From assembly GCF_004336805.1 (NCBI RefSeq), contig NZ_SJXM01000003.1:62001-126000 (forward strand): DNA of 64,000 bases. Direction: 5' to 3'. Positions within the stretch are counted from its first letter, which is position 1. The number at the start of each line of letters is the position of its first letter. This DNA is from Aeromicrobium sp. IC_218 (GTDB lineage Bacteria > Actinomycetota > Actinomycetes > Propionibacteriales > Nocardioidaceae). Shown piece by piece: positions 42,061 to 50,935 of the stretch. The position numbers and the translations under genes are program-made. The notes beneath the pieces were generated by a model. It was given only the letters and a program-made list of their open reading frames with translations, did not search any database and was not told where the DNA came from.

Positions 42061-43232
42061 GGGCCGTGACCTGGCGTGGGGTCAACGAGATCGGCGTGGA
42101 GGACGTGCCGGACCCCAGCATCCTGAACGGCCACGACATCATCGTCGAGGTCGGCCTGAGCGCCACGTGCGGCTCCGACCTGCACCTGGTCGGCGGGTAC
42201 ATCCCCGCCATGCGGGCGGGCGACGTGCTGGGGCACGAGTTCATGGGCACCGTCGTCGAGACCGGCCCGGACGTGACCCGGCACCAGGTCGGCGACCGCG
42301 TCGTCGTCGTCTCGTTCACCAGCTGCGGACAGTGCTGGTACTGCCGCCAGGGCCTGTTCTCGCTGTGCGACAACGGCAACCCGAACCCCGGCATCACCGA
42401 GGCGCTCTGGGGCCAGGCGATCGGCGGCTGCTACGGCTACTCCCACGCCATGGGCGGCTGGGCGGGCAGCCATGCTCGCTACATCCGGGTGCCCTACGCC
42501 GACCAGGGAGCCTTCGCCATCCCCGACGGCGTGAGCGACCAGCGCGCCCTGTTCGCCTCGGACGCGGCACCCACCGGATGGACCGGCGCGCACCAGGCCG
42601 GGGTGCAGGCGGGCGACGTGGTCGCGGTGTGGGGTGCCGGCGGCGTCGGCCAGATGGCCGCGCGCGCCGCGATGCTCATGGGCGCCGAGCGGGTGGTCGT
42701 CATCGACCGGATCGCCAACCGGTTGGAGCAGGTGCGCACGCACGTCGGGGCCGAGGTGCTCGACTACGAGCAGACCGACGTGCCCGCCGAGCTGCGCGAG
42801 CTCACCGGCGGGCGGGGCCCGGACGTGTGCATCGAGGCGGTGGGCATGGAGGCCCACAGCCCGGGCCCGCAGCACCTGTACGACCAGGTCAAGCAGCAGC
42901 TGCGTCTGCAGACGGACCGTCCGACCGCCGTCCGTGAGGCGATCTACGCGTGCCGCAAGGGCGGCACGGTGTTCACCCTCGGCGTGTTCGGCGGCGTGGT
43001 GGACAAGTTCCCGCTGGGCGCCGTCATGAACAAGGCGCTGACGCTGCGGGGCGCCCAGCAGCACGGGCACCGCTACATCCCCGAGATCCTCGACCGCATG
43101 AGCCGGGACGAGGTGCGGACCGAGCACCTCGCCACCCACGTCATGTCGCTGGAGGACGGGCCGAGGGGATACCGGATGTTCAAGGAGAAGGAGGACGGCT
43201 GCGTCCGGGCCGTGTTCGTCCCGGGCACGTGA
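42057..43232 (+). CDS. Zinc-dependent alcohol dehydrogenase (medium-chain)
   Basis: A 391-residue dehydrogenase. Catalytic zinc ligands are Cys38 (LSATCGSDLH) and His60-Glu61 (LGHEF). Structural zinc ligands are Cys90, Cys93, Cys96 and Cys104. The nucleotide loop is VWGAGGVGQMAARAA. Long insertions around HAMGGWAGSHARYIRVPYAD and RGPDVCIEAVGMEAHSPGP place it in the subgroup of formaldehyde/polyol-type dehydrogenases. It probably oxidises the alcohol whose aldehyde is handled by the first gene of the operon. It starts by ATGA overlap with the unknown protein. No terminator is apparent after it. Confidence 0.88.
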   Translation: MRAVTWRGVNEIGVEDVPDPSILNGHDIIVEVGLSATCGSDLHLVGGYIPAMRAGDVLGHEFMGTVVETGPDVTRHQVGDRVVVVSFTSCGQCWYCRQGLFSLCDNGNPNPGITEALWGQAIGGCYGYSHAMGGWAGSHARYIRVPYADQGAFAIPDGVSDQRALFASDAAPTGWTGAHQAGVQAGDVVAVWGAGGVGQMAARAAMLMGAERVVVIDRIANRLEQVRTHVGAEVLDYEQTDVPAELRELTGGRGPDVCIEAVGMEAHSPGPQHLYDQVKQQLRLQTDRPTAVREAIYACRKGGTVFTLGVFGGVVDKFPLGAVMNKALTLRGAQQHGHRYIPEILDRMSRDEVRTEHLATHVMSLEDGPRGYRMFKEKEDGCVRAVFVPGT

Positions 43233-43358
43233 GCGGCGGCCAGAGGTCATGGAGTCGATGTGTGTGCGAGCGACGACCCGTCGCGGACCGCACCGGGTCC
43301 GCGTCGAGGGTCCGGGCGTGATGATCACTCGCTCGGCGCGCCTGCCGCGGGGGAGCGA

Positions 43359-44039
43359 GTGACGCCCCCGGCCGGGCGCCGGCGGGAGGACGACCGCCCG
43401 CGCCCGGGCCGCCTGCTGTCGGCCCGGCGCGCGCTGATGAGCCTCGTCGTCGGCCTGCTCGCCGGCGTGGCGGTCGGTCTCGCCGCGACCTTCCAGCTCA
43501 TGCCGCTGGTCAGCTGGACCGTGACCGTGTCGGTGCTGCTCACCTGGGTGTGGTGGAAGAGCTGGCCGCAGGACGGCGAGGGGACCGAGCGCCTGGCCGA
43601 GCAGGAGCAGTCCACCCGGTCGACCGACGTGTGGCTCATCGCGGCCGCGGCCGCCAGCCTGGCCGTCGTCGTGGTCGCCCTCGTGCAGTCGAGCGGCCAA
43701 CGCGGCCCCACGGCGGTGGCGTCCGTGCTCCTGAGCGTGCTCAGCGTGGCCCTGTCGTGGGCGTTGGTGAACACCGTGTACGCGTTCAAGTACGCACGGA
43801 TGTACTACGTCGACGAGCCCGACCTGGGCGGGATCGACTTCAGGCACGACCACCCGCCGACCTACAGCGACTTCGCGTACATGGCGTTCACGATCGGGAT
43901 GTCGTTCGCCGTCTCCGAGACGGAGCCGACGGCGACCCGCGTCCGGCGCGTCGCGCTGGGTCACGCGTTGCTGTCCTACGCGTTCGGCACCGGAGTCCTC
44001 GCGGTGGCCATCAACCTGGTGACCAACCTGGGTCAGTGA
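43359..44039 (+). CDS. DUF1345 membrane protein
   Basis: A 226-residue protein with five or six hydrophobic segments. The DUF1345 hallmark DFAYMAFTIGMSFAVSETEPTA is followed by RRVALGHALLSYAFGTGVLAVAINLV. The family is predicted to form integral membrane proteins of unknown transport or channel activity. The GTG at 43359 is preceded by GGGGGAG. The last 7 bp overlap the convergent membrane protein gene. It is probably not co-transcribed with the dehydrogenase operon, since 126 nt separate them. Confidence 0.75.
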   Translation: MTPPAGRRREDDRPRPGRLLSARRALMSLVVGLLAGVAVGLAATFQLMPLVSWTVTVSVLLTWVWWKSWPQDGEGTERLAEQEQSTRSTDVWLIAAAAASLAVVVVALVQSSGQRGPTAVASVLLSVLSVALSWALVNTVYAFKYARMYYVDEPDLGGIDFRHDHPPTYSDFAYMAFTIGMSFAVSETEPTATRVRRVALGHALLSYAFGTGVLAVAINLVTNLGQ

Positions 44040-45040
44040 CCCTTGGAGCTGTCGTCGTCCTCCGCCAGGCGCTCGCGGCGCTCCTCCTCCCGCTTGGAGT
44101 ACGCCGCCGCGCGGATCGCCTCGTCCGACTCCAGGCCGCTGCCCAGCGCACCTCCGACGGTGGCGGCCGACGCGACGAACCAGCTCAGCAGGAACAGGTC
44201 GCCGTAGCCGAACGACATCCGCACGTACCCGCCCATCACGGACGGGTCGAGCACGAACAGCGCCCACGCCAGGTTCAGGACGTACAGCGCGACGTAGCAG
44301 ATGACCACCCCGACGGTCAGCGTCAGGAGCGTCGAGGTGTTGTACAGCCGTGACCTATCTCGCGCCTCCGCGGAGTCGTCGTCGGGGCGGTCCCAGAGCC
44401 GGCCGTCGATCACCAGCCACCCGACGACGAGCGAGATCGAGATGACCGTCGCGATCACCAGGCGCCACCACGACAACGACCCGGCCAGCAGCCACACGGT
44501 GGAGTTGATGGTGGCGATGGCGCCCGTCGTCAGGGCGGCGACGAGGGCGGACTTCAGCCCGGGCACGAGCAGCCACGGACGGTTGGCGAGCACCATGCCG
44601 AGGAGGAGTCGCCACCGGCCGCTGCGCCGGGGGAGCGGCACGCGGTGGTCGGAGTCCGAGTCCGGCTCCGCCAGGCCGCTGACGACGTCGCGGAGCGCCC
44701 GTCCACTTCGGCTGTGCATGCTCACGCCGCCCAGCGCCGGCAGGGACAGCACGGCGGCCCGCTGCTGCGGGTCGGTCTCGACCTGCAGGTAGCGCCCGTC
44801 GTCGTCGCGGAGCGGAAGCTCCGTGAGTCCGACGACGACGTCCCAGTGGTGCTCGCGGGCCAGGTCGGTCAGTCGGGCGAACGCGGTGTCCACGTCCTCG
44901 CTCGCGACGGTGAACGGCTCGCTGAGGACGTGGACGTCCCAGTCGCGGCGGCCGTCGGACGGGTCGAGGTCGCGGTGGCCGTGGGCGATCTGCGTGGGCT
45001 TGGCGGGGTCGGCGACGAGGCCGACGCGAAGCGTCTCCAT
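44033..45040 (-). CDS. Uncharacterised membrane protein with soluble N-terminal domain
   Basis: A 335-residue protein. Residues 1-125 form a soluble alpha/beta domain starting METLRVGLVADPAKPTQIAHGHRDL, with WDVVVGLTELPLRDDDGRYLQVETD and VLSLPALGG strands. Its H-x-D-L and alternating strand pattern resembles a metal- or nucleotide-binding fold, but no catalytic motif is secure. Four hydrophobic segments follow between about 150 and 300, with a charged tail (KREEERRERLAEDDDSSKGH). I cannot name a family. Upstream, two GGGTAAC-like sequences (near 45050 and 45070) are 20 nt apart and could be an operator. Confidence 0.65.
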   Translation of the reverse strand: METLRVGLVADPAKPTQIAHGHRDLDPSDGRRDWDVHVLSEPFTVASEDVDTAFARLTDLAREHHWDVVVGLTELPLRDDDGRYLQVETDPQQRAAVLSLPALGGVSMHSRSGRALRDVVSGLAEPDSDSDHRVPLPRRSGRWRLLLGMVLANRPWLLVPGLKSALVAALTTGAIATINSTVWLLAGSLSWWRLVIATVISISLVVGWLVIDGRLWDRPDDDSAEARDRSRLYNTSTLLTLTVGVVICYVALYVLNLAWALFVLDPSVMGGYVRMSFGYGDLFLLSWFVASAATVGGALGSGLESDEAIRAAAYSKREEERRERLAEDDDSSKGH

Positions 45041-45104
45041 GTCAGGCGGGTAACCCCCGTCCGCGGCGGGGTAACGCGTGAGCGGCCGGGGCGCGGTCTG
45101 CACG

Positions 45105-45143
45105 CAGCAGCCCCCGCCCGGGCGTACCGGGCGGGGGCTGCTG
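45105..45143 (-). terminator. Hairpin terminator after glnA
   Basis: A perfect 17-bp stem (45105-45121 with 45127-45143) and GCGTA loop lie 33 nt beyond the glnA stop, ahead of the membrane protein gene. Confidence 0.88.
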
Positions 45144-45175
45144 TCGGGGGAGTGCCGGCGGTGCCGGGCTCCCGA

Positions 45176-46597
45176 TCAGATGTCGTAGTACAGCTCGAAC
45201 TCGTGCGGGTGCGGGCGCAGCTGCACGGGGAGGATCTCCTCGTTGCGCTTGTAGTCGATCCACGTCTCGATCAGGTCGGGCGTGAAGACGCCGCCCTGGA
45301 GGAGGAACTCGTGGTCGGCCTCGAGCGCGTCGAGCACCGCGTTGAGGGAGGTCGGCGTCATGTCGATCGCCTCGTACTCCTCCGGCGGCAGCTCGTAGAT
45401 GTTCTTGTCGATCGGGGCGGCCGGCTCGATCTTGTTCTTGATGCCGTCCAGGCCGGCCATGAGCAGCGCGGCGAAGGCCAGGTACGGGTTGGCCGACGGG
45501 TCGGGGCAGCGGAACTCGATGCGCTTGGCCTTCGGGTTCGAGCCGGTGATCGGGATGCGGACGCACGCCGAGCGGTTGCGCGCGGAGTAGACGAGCGCGA
45601 TCGGGGCCTCGAAGCCCGGCACCAGGCGGTGGTAGGAGTTCACCGTCGGGTTGGTGAACGCCAGCAGCGCGGGGGCGTGCTTGAGGATGCCGCCGACGTA
45701 CCAGCGGGCGACGTCGGAGAGTCCGCCGTAGCCGGCCTCGTCGTAGAACAGCGGCTCGCCGTCCTGCCAGATCGACTGGTGGACGTGCATCCCCGAGCCG
45801 TTGTCGCCGAAGATCGGCTTCGGCATGAACGTGACGGTCTTGTCCGCGGCCCACGCCGTGTTGCGGATGACGTACTTGAACTTCATGACGTCGTCGGCCG
45901 ACTTCAGCAGCGTGTCGAAGTTGTAGTTGATCTCGGCCTGGCCGGCGGTGCCCACCTCGTGGTGCCCGCGCTCGACGGTGAGGCCCACGTTCTCGAGGTT
46001 GCTCATCATGTCGTCGCGCAGGTCGGCGAAGTGGTCGGTCGGCGTGACGGGGAAGTAGCCGCCCTTGTAGCGGACCTTGTAGCCGCGGTTGTCGGCGATC
46101 TCGTCACCGGTGGCCCAGGCGCCGGCGGACGACTGGATCTCGTAGAACGAGCGGTTCGCGCTGGTCTCGAACTTCACCCGGTCGAAGATGTAGAACTCGG
46201 CCTCGGGCGCGAAGTACGCGGTGTCGCCGATGCCGGTGGTGGCCAGGTACGCCTCGGCCTTGCGGGCGACGTTGCGCGGGTCGCGCGAGTACGCCTCGCC
46301 GGTGATCGGGTCGTGGACGAAGAAGTCCATGGCGATCGTCTTGTGCGCGCGGAACGGGTCGACGTACGCCGTCTTCGGGTCCGGGAACAGCGCCATGTCG
46401 GACTGGTCGATGCTCTGGAAGCCACGGACCGAGGAGCCGTCGAAGGCCAGGCCGTTCTCGAACACGCCCTGGTCGAAGGACGACACCGGCACCGTGAAGT
46501 GCTGCTGGATGCCCGGCAGGTCGGTGAACCGGACGTCGATGAACTCGACACCCTCGTCCTTGATGAACTTGAACAGCTCGTCGGCGTTGCCGAACAT
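45176..46597 (-). CDS. glnA: Glutamine synthetase type I (adenylylation-regulated)
   Basis: A 473-residue GS-I that makes glutamine from glutamate, ammonium and ATP and forms a dodecamer. Visible features are the N-terminal [17 protein letters not shown], the FDGSSVRGF latch loop at 52-60, metal-binding EAEFYIF (132-138) and the [13 protein letters not shown]-site segment (266-275). The GEN/NRSA segment (NRSACVRIP, 341-349) is also present. The adenylylation Tyr401 in NIYELPPEE marks the beta subtype, which is inactivated by GlnE. Start: GAGGAGG about 4 nt before the ATG. A GlnR operator and a TAGGTT -10 box lie upstream. Orientation and neighbours (RDD, DUF4191, lipA) match other actinobacteria. 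Confidence 0.98.
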   Translation of the reverse strand: MFGNADELFKFIKDEGVEFIDVRFTDLPGIQQHFTVPVSSFDQGVFENGLAFDGSSVRGFQSIDQSDMALFPDPKTAYVDPFRAHKTIAMDFFVHDPITGEAYSRDPRNVARKAEAYLATTGIGDTAYFAPEAEFYIFDRVKFETSANRSFYEIQSSAGAWATGDEIADNRGYKVRYKGGYFPVTPTDHFADLRDDMMSNLENVGLTVERGHHEVGTAGQAEINYNFDTLLKSADDVMKFKYVIRNTAWAADKTVTFMPKPIFGDNGSGMHVHQSIWQDGEPLFYDEAGYGGLSDVARWYVGGILKHAPALLAFTNPTVNSYHRLVPGFEAPIALVYSARNRSACVRIPITGSNPKAKRIEFRCPDPSANPYLAFAALLMAGLDGIKNKIEPAAPIDKNIYELPPEEYEAIDMTPTSLNAVLDALEADHEFLLQGGVFTPDLIETWIDYKRNEEILPVQLRPHPHEFELYYDI

Positions 46598-46683
46598 GTG
46601 GCCTCCTCAGCCTGGCCGCCCGCTGCGCGGCCTGTCGTGCTTTGTTGGGCTTCTGCGGTGCGACGCGCGCACCCTCGCCGTCG

Positions 46684-46737
46684 AACCTAACGGGGCGCAG
46701 TTTCTCGTCAGTCACCGCATTGTTTCGGGCATGTTAC
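46684..46737 (-). promoter_or_regulatory. GlnR operator and promoter of glnA
   Basis: On the minus strand the half-sites GTAAC, GAAAC, GTGAC and GAAAC are each separated by exactly 6 bp (46737 down to 46700). This is the full a1-b1-a2-b2 arrangement described for actinomycete GlnR. TAGGTT (46689-46684) is the -10 box, so the proximal half-sites overlap the -35 region, as expected for nitrogen-dependent activation. The leader would be about 80 nt. Confidence 0.85.
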
Positions 46738-46793
46738 GGCGGTCGGAGGGATGCTGCGACCCGGTTTCGCGGGCCCCTGGCTAGGCTCGCGGC

Positions 46794-47159
46794 GTGGAGA
46801 ATGCTGGCTGGCCGCGTCGTGTGGGTGCTCTGTTCGTCGACTGGATGATCGCGTGGGCGACCACCCTGCTGATCACCGGGACGAGCTACGTGGACGCCTC
46901 CGACGAGCTGCCGTTCTGGCTCCCGATCCTCGTCTTCTGGGTCGAGGTGACGCTCGTGACGTCCCTGCTGGGCATGTCGATCGGCAAGCGGCTGTTCGGC
47001 ATCCGCGTGGCCGGCTACGACGGCCAGCCCATCGGCCCGCCCGGTGCCGCGATCCGCACCGCGCTGCTGTGCCTGGTGATCCCCGCCCTGCTCGTGACCG
47101 ACCGCCAGCGCGGCCTGCACGACGTCGCGGCCAAGTCCATCGTCGTCAAGGTCGCCTAG
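46794..47159 (+). CDS. RDD family membrane protein
   Basis: A 121-residue protein with three hydrophobic segments and the RDD pattern: PRRVGALFVDWMIAWATTLLITG with the R-x-x-A-x-x-x-D spacing, GMSIGKRLFGIRV, and the closing QRGLHDVAAKSIVV. Function is unknown; small RDD proteins next to glnA are standard in actinobacteria. The GTG at 46794 is probably leaderless: TAGGCT (46782-46787) lies exactly 6 nt before it. A strong terminator follows. Confidence 0.85.
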   Translation: MENAGWPRRVGALFVDWMIAWATTLLITGTSYVDASDELPFWLPILVFWVEVTLVTSLLGMSIGKRLFGIRVAGYDGQPIGPPGAAIRTALLCLVIPALLVTDRQRGLHDVAAKSIVVKVA

Positions 47160-47164
47160 GCCGG

Positions 47165-47210
47165 ACGCACGAAGGCCCGCCTCCCAGCAGGGAGGCGGGC
47201 CTTCGTGCGT
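47165..47210. terminator. Bidirectional 21-bp hairpin terminator
   Basis: A perfect 21-bp stem (47165-47185 with 47190-47210) and AGCA loop lie between the convergent RDD and DUF4191 genes. Confidence 0.92.
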
Positions 47211-47220
47211 GTCGGGCCGC

Positions 47221-47928
47221 TCAGCCGCGCATGGCCTTGCGGTGGCCGCGCATGCTCGTGGGGACCGGGCCGCGGGGCATGGGCGCCGGCGGACGCATCG
47301 CGTCGAGCGCCTTGGTGCGCGAGACGACCTCGGTGACCTGCGCCGGCTTGATCGCCTTCTTCATCTTGCGCACGTGCTTGACCAGCTTGGTGACCGGCAC
47401 CTGGCCCTCGCCGCGGCCGACGACGACCTCGTGGATCGGGACGTCGGCGCCGACGATGCGCGCGTGCTTCTTGCGCTCGGACGACAGGAGCTGGCGGACG
47501 CCGCCGGGGGAGCCCTCACCGACGAGGATGACGCCCGGACGGCCCACGACGCGGTGGACGACGTCCTGCTGGCGGTTGAACGCGACGGCCGGCTTGGTGA
47601 CCCAGCCGCGGCGCAGCATCGTCAGGACGCTCGCGCCGGCGCCGATCTGGCCCTCGACCTGGGCGTACGCGGCCTTCTCGGCGCGCTTGCCGAAGATGAT
47701 GAGCGCGCCCAGCGTGCCGCCGAACAGCGCCAGGACGACGCTCATGATGATGCCCAGCACGCCGGTGCCGAAGATCCACAGGCTGAGGCCGACGAACAGG
47801 CCGCCGACCACCAGGAAGGCGAGCAGCATGTACAACGGCAGCGCACGGTCGGTGCGTCGCGTCATGGTGAACGCCTGACGCATCTGGGCGATGCGGCCGG
47901 CGGGGACTTCGGGCTGGGCAGCAGACAT
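47221..47928 (-). CDS. DUF4191 membrane protein
   Basis: A 235-residue protein with two hydrophobic segments near 33-80 (LYMLLAFLVVGGLFVGLSLWIFG, then GIIMSVVLALFGGTLGALIIFG). A cytoplasmic domain follows with GWVTKPAVAFNRQQDVVHRVVGRPGVILVGEG and a basic tail. This is the DUF4191 family, invariably next to lipA in actinobacteria, with unknown function. The ATG at 47928 is chosen over an upstream extension because TAGACT (47941-47936) lies 7 nt before it, again a leaderless pattern. The start is 17 nt beyond the lipA stop. Confidence 0.87.
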   Translation of the reverse strand: MSAAQPEVPAGRIAQMRQAFTMTRRTDRALPLYMLLAFLVVGGLFVGLSLWIFGTGVLGIIMSVVLALFGGTLGALIIFGKRAEKAAYAQVEGQIGAGASVLTMLRRGWVTKPAVAFNRQQDVVHRVVGRPGVILVGEGSPGGVRQLLSSERKKHARIVGADVPIHEVVVGRGEGQVPVTKLVKHVRKMKKAIKPAQVTEVVSRTKALDAMRPPAPMPRGPVPTSMRGHRKAMRG

Positions 47929-47945
47929 GCGACCCAGTCTAGTCG

Positions 47946-48881
47946 TCAGTGCTGAAGCGAGGCGCGCGCGTCGACGGCCTGCTGGTACAGGCGGCCGGCG
48001 CGGTACGACGAGCGCACGAGCGGGCCGGACATGACGCCCAGGAAGCCGATCTCGTCCGCCTCGTCCTTGAGCTCCACGAACTCCTGCGGCTTCACCCAGC
48101 GCTCGACCGGGTGGTGGCGCGGGGAGGGGCGCAGGTACTGCGTGATCGTGATGAGGTCGCAACCGGCCTCGTGCAGGTCGCGCAGCGCCTCGGAGACCTC
48201 CTCGCGGGTCTCGCCCATGCCCAGGATGAGGTTGGACTTGGTGACCAGGCCGTACGCGCGCGCCTGCGTCAGCACGTCGAGCGAGCGCTCGTAGCGGAAC
48301 GCCGGGCGGATGCGCTTGAACAGGCGCGGGACGGTCTCGAGGTTGTGCGCGAGCACCTCGGGGCGGGAGTCGAAGACCTGCTCGAGCAGGTCCGGCTTGC
48401 CGTTGAAGTCGGGGATGAGGTTCTCGACGCCGGTGCCGGGGTTGAGCGCGTGGATCTGGCGCACCGTCTCGGCGTACAGCCAGGCGCCGCCGTCGGGCAG
48501 GTCGTCACGGGCGACACCGGTGATCGTGGAGTACTTCAGCTGCATCTTCTGGACGCTCTCGGCCACGCGGCGCGGCTCGTCGCGGTCCAGGTCGGCGGGC
48601 TTGCCGGTGTCGATCTGGCAGAAGTCGCAGCGACGGGTGCACTGCTCGCCGCCGATGAGGAAGGTGGCCTCGCGGTCCTCCCAGCACTCGAAGATGTTGG
48701 GGCACCCGGCCTCCTGGCACACCGTGTGCAGGCCCTCGCCCTTCACCAGCCCCATGAGCTCGGTGTACTCAGGACCCATCTTCGCGCGGGTCTTGATCCA
48801 CTCGGGCTTCTTCTCGATGGGGGTCTCGGCGTTGCGGACCTCGAGTCGGAGCAGCTTGCGGCCGTCGGGTGCGATCGTCAC
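47946..48881 (-). CDS. lipA: Lipoyl synthase
   Basis: A 311-residue radical SAM enzyme that inserts two sulfurs into octanoyl groups on E2 and GcvH lipoyl domains. The auxiliary cluster cysteines are Cys55, Cys60 and Cys66 ([13 protein letters not shown]). The radical SAM cluster is Cys81, Cys85 and Cys88 (CTRRCDFC). The C-terminal RSSYRAG serine ligand of the auxiliary cluster is present ([12 protein letters not shown]). The GTG at 48881 lies 6 nt after TAGAGT, a leaderless arrangement. It works after LipB (53 kb) and serves SucB (55.6-57.4 kb). Confidence 0.98.
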   Translation of the reverse strand: MTIAPDGRKLLRLEVRNAETPIEKKPEWIKTRAKMGPEYTELMGLVKGEGLHTVCQEAGCPNIFECWEDREATFLIGGEQCTRRCDFCQIDTGKPADLDRDEPRRVAESVQKMQLKYSTITGVARDDLPDGGAWLYAETVRQIHALNPGTGVENLIPDFNGKPDLLEQVFDSRPEVLAHNLETVPRLFKRIRPAFRYERSLDVLTQARAYGLVTKSNLILGMGETREEVSEALRDLHEAGCDLITITQYLRPSPRHHPVERWVKPQEFVELKDEADEIGFLGVMSGPLVRSSYRAGRLYQQAVDARASLQH

Positions 48882-48945
48882 GCGGTCACTCTACGCCCGG
48901 CTGTGAAGTCGACCACCCCTGCGTCGGAGGCATAGGGTCGGCGCC

Positions 48946-50202
48946 GTGAGGCCCCGCATCGACCGCTCCTGGGACCGTCCGCCCCCCACGTCCGCGCAGG
49001 TGCGCACCGACGTCCTGACCGGCGTCGCGCTCGCCGTGCTGAGCGTCGCGTCCGTGGAGGTGTTCCACAGCGCGAACGGCGCCTCGCTGGGCTGGCGTGG
49101 CGTCGAGGGCTACCTCTGGTTCGCCCTCGCAGGGCTGGCGCTGGCCGGACGCCGGGCGCTGCCGCTGACGACGCTCGTGGTCGAGTCGGTCGTCTTCGTC
49201 GTGGTCGGCGAGCGCATGGTGCAGCTCGGCGTCATCTTCACGATCCAGATGATCATGTTCGCCGCCTTGTACAGCGCCTGGGCGTGGTCGCGCCGGCCGC
49301 GGGCGCTCGTCGCCGCGACCGTGGCGGTGCTGGTGGTCATGTTCGGCTGGCTGGCCATCGTGTTCGCACGACCGTCGGCGATGCCGGACCGCCCGCAGAC
49401 CGGCCTGCTCGACCCGGACGCGGCGATCATCGTCTACAGCCTGGCGATCAACGTCGTGTACTTCCTCGGGGCCATCGTGTGGGGCCAGGCCGCGTGGCAG
49501 AGCGCCCGCCGTCGTGCCCTGGTCGAGGCGCAGGTCGAGAACGAGCGCCGCCGCCAGGACGCCGAGCGGCGCGAGGCGGTGCAGGCCGAGCGGCTGCGCA
49601 TCGCGCGCGACCTGCACGACGTCGTGGCCCACCACGTCAGCGGCATCGGCGTCCAGGCTGCCGGCGCCTCACGGATGATCGACGTCCGGCCCGACACCGC
49701 GCGCCAGGCGCTCGGGACGATCGAGGTGTCCTCGCGCCGGGCGGTGACCCAGATGCAGCAGCTGGTCGGGCTGCTGCGCGGCCCGAGCGACGGCCCGGCC
49801 GAGCGCGGCCCGCAGCCCGGCCTGGCCGACCTGCCCGCGCTCGTCGCCGAGACCCGCGAGCCGAGCGCGACCCTGACCGTCGTGGGGGAGCCGCGACCGG
49901 TCGACCCCGGCGTGGGCCTGTCGCTGTACCGCGTCGTGCAGGAGGCGCTCACCAACGTCCGCCGGCACTCCACCGCGCGCGAGGCCCGCGTGACCGTGCG
50001 TCACCTCGACGACCCGCGCGCCGTCGAGGTCGAGGTGCTGGACGACGGCACCCCGCGCGCCCCGCACGAGGCGTCCGGCGGGCACGGCCTCGTCGGCGTG
50101 CACGAGCGCGCCGCGGCGCACGGTGGCGTCGCCGAGACCGGCCCGCGTCCGCAGGGCGGCTTCCGGGTGCGGGTCCGCGTCCCGGTCGAGGACGCTGCGT
50201 GA
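48946..50202 (+). CDS. Sensor histidine kinase (HisKA_3) of an ABC-exporter cassette
   Basis: A 418-residue kinase with 5 or 6 TM helices in residues 22-185 and no sizeable external domain. A coiled coil (about 190-215) leads to RIARDLHDVVAHHVSG with phospho-acceptor His224. The ATPase domain has LYRVVQEALTNVRRHS and DDGTPRAP, then GGHGLVGVHERAAAHGG. The GTG start lies 7 nt after TAGGGT (leaderless). The kinase, regulator, ATPase and permease order resembles Gram-positive modules that sense membrane-active compounds through an exporter. The signal is unknown. Confidence 0.9.
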   Translation: MRPRIDRSWDRPPPTSAQVRTDVLTGVALAVLSVASVEVFHSANGASLGWRGVEGYLWFALAGLALAGRRALPLTTLVVESVVFVVVGERMVQLGVIFTIQMIMFAALYSAWAWSRRPRALVAATVAVLVVMFGWLAIVFARPSAMPDRPQTGLLDPDAAIIVYSLAINVVYFLGAIVWGQAAWQSARRRALVEAQVENERRRQDAERREAVQAERLRIARDLHDVVAHHVSGIGVQAAGASRMIDVRPDTARQALGTIEVSSRRAVTQMQQLVGLLRGPSDGPAERGPQPGLADLPALVAETREPSATLTVVGEPRPVDPGVGLSLYRVVQEALTNVRRHSTAREARVTVRHLDDPRAVEVEVLDDGTPRAPHEASGGHGLVGVHERAAAHGGVAETGPRPQGGFRVRVRVPVEDAA

Positions 50203-50855
50203 GCGCCCCGGTGCGCATCCTGCTGGCCGATGACCACGACCTCGTCCGGGCCGGCTTCACGATGATCCTGGCCGTCGAGGACGGGCTCGAGGTCGTGGGC
50301 GAGGCCCGCGACGGGGCCGAGGCGGTGCGCCAGGTGGCCGCGCTCGCGCCCGACGTCGTGCTCATGGACGTCCAGATGCCCGGCACGGACGGCATCGCGG
50401 CCACCGAGCGCATCACCGCCGAGCACCCCGGCACCCGGGTCGTCATCCTCACCACCTTCGACGACGACGAGTACCTGTTCGCCGGCCTGCGCGCAGGGGC
50501 CAGCGGCTTCCTGCTCAAGAACTGCCCGCCCGAGGAGCTCGTCTCCGCCGTCCGTCACGTGGCCGACGGGCATGCGCTGCTCGCCCCGGAGGTGACTCGG
50601 AGGGTCATCGCCCGCTCGGCCTCGCGCGGCTCGCAGGACCTCGACGACCGCGTCGCCGGCCTCACCGACCGCGAGCGCGACGTGCTCGCGCTGGTCGCCC
50701 GCGGGCTCAGCAACGCCGAGATCGCCCGCGAGCTGCACATCAGCGGGGCGACGGTGAAGTCGCACGTCTCGCGGGTGCTGGCCAAGACCGGCGCCCGCGA
50801 CCGGGTGCAGGCCGTGGTCGTCGCGTACGAGTCCGGATTGGCCGGCCGGGACTGA
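50199..50855 (+). CDS. LuxR/NarL family response regulator
   Basis: A 218-residue regulator. The receiver has D11/D12 (LLADDHD), phospho-acceptor Asp57 (VVLMDVQMPG), a Thr in ILTTFDDDEY and Lys in FLLKNCPP. The GerE HTH reads LTDRERDVLALVARGLSNAEIARELHISGATVKSHVSRVLAKTGARDRVQ. The GTG start is inside the kinase stop (GTGA). An 18-bp palindrome starts 5 nt after its stop and probably serves as its site in front of the exporter genes. Confidence 0.92.
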   Translation: MSAPVRILLADDHDLVRAGFTMILAVEDGLEVVGEARDGAEAVRQVAALAPDVVLMDVQMPGTDGIAATERITAEHPGTRVVILTTFDDDEYLFAGLRAGASGFLLKNCPPEELVSAVRHVADGHALLAPEVTRRVIARSASRGSQDLDDRVAGLTDRERDVLALVARGLSNAEIARELHISGATVKSHVSRVLAKTGARDRVQAVVVAYESGLAGRD

Positions 50856-50859
50856 CCGT

Positions 50860-50877
50860 CTCGTCCGCGCGGACGAG
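50860..50877. promoter_or_regulatory. Palindromic candidate site of the response regulator
   Basis: CTCGTCCGC and GCGGACGAG form a perfect 18-bp palindrome between the regulator stop and the exporter promoter (TAGCGT at 50923-50928). Its centre is about 55 bp upstream of that -10 box, a usual place for activation. Confidence 0.55.
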
Positions 50878-50935
50878 GCAGGTGTAGCCGCGCGGCCGAT
50901 GCGGAGCCACGCTCGCCGTCCGTAGCGTCGGGGCC

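Noticed and set aside
45046..45075. Two GGGTAAC sequences as sigma-B/F type -10 elements (a third near 39714)
   Set aside because: They would drive the wrong strand at 45 kb and have no GTTT-type -35 at the right spacing, so they are kept only as a possible operator.
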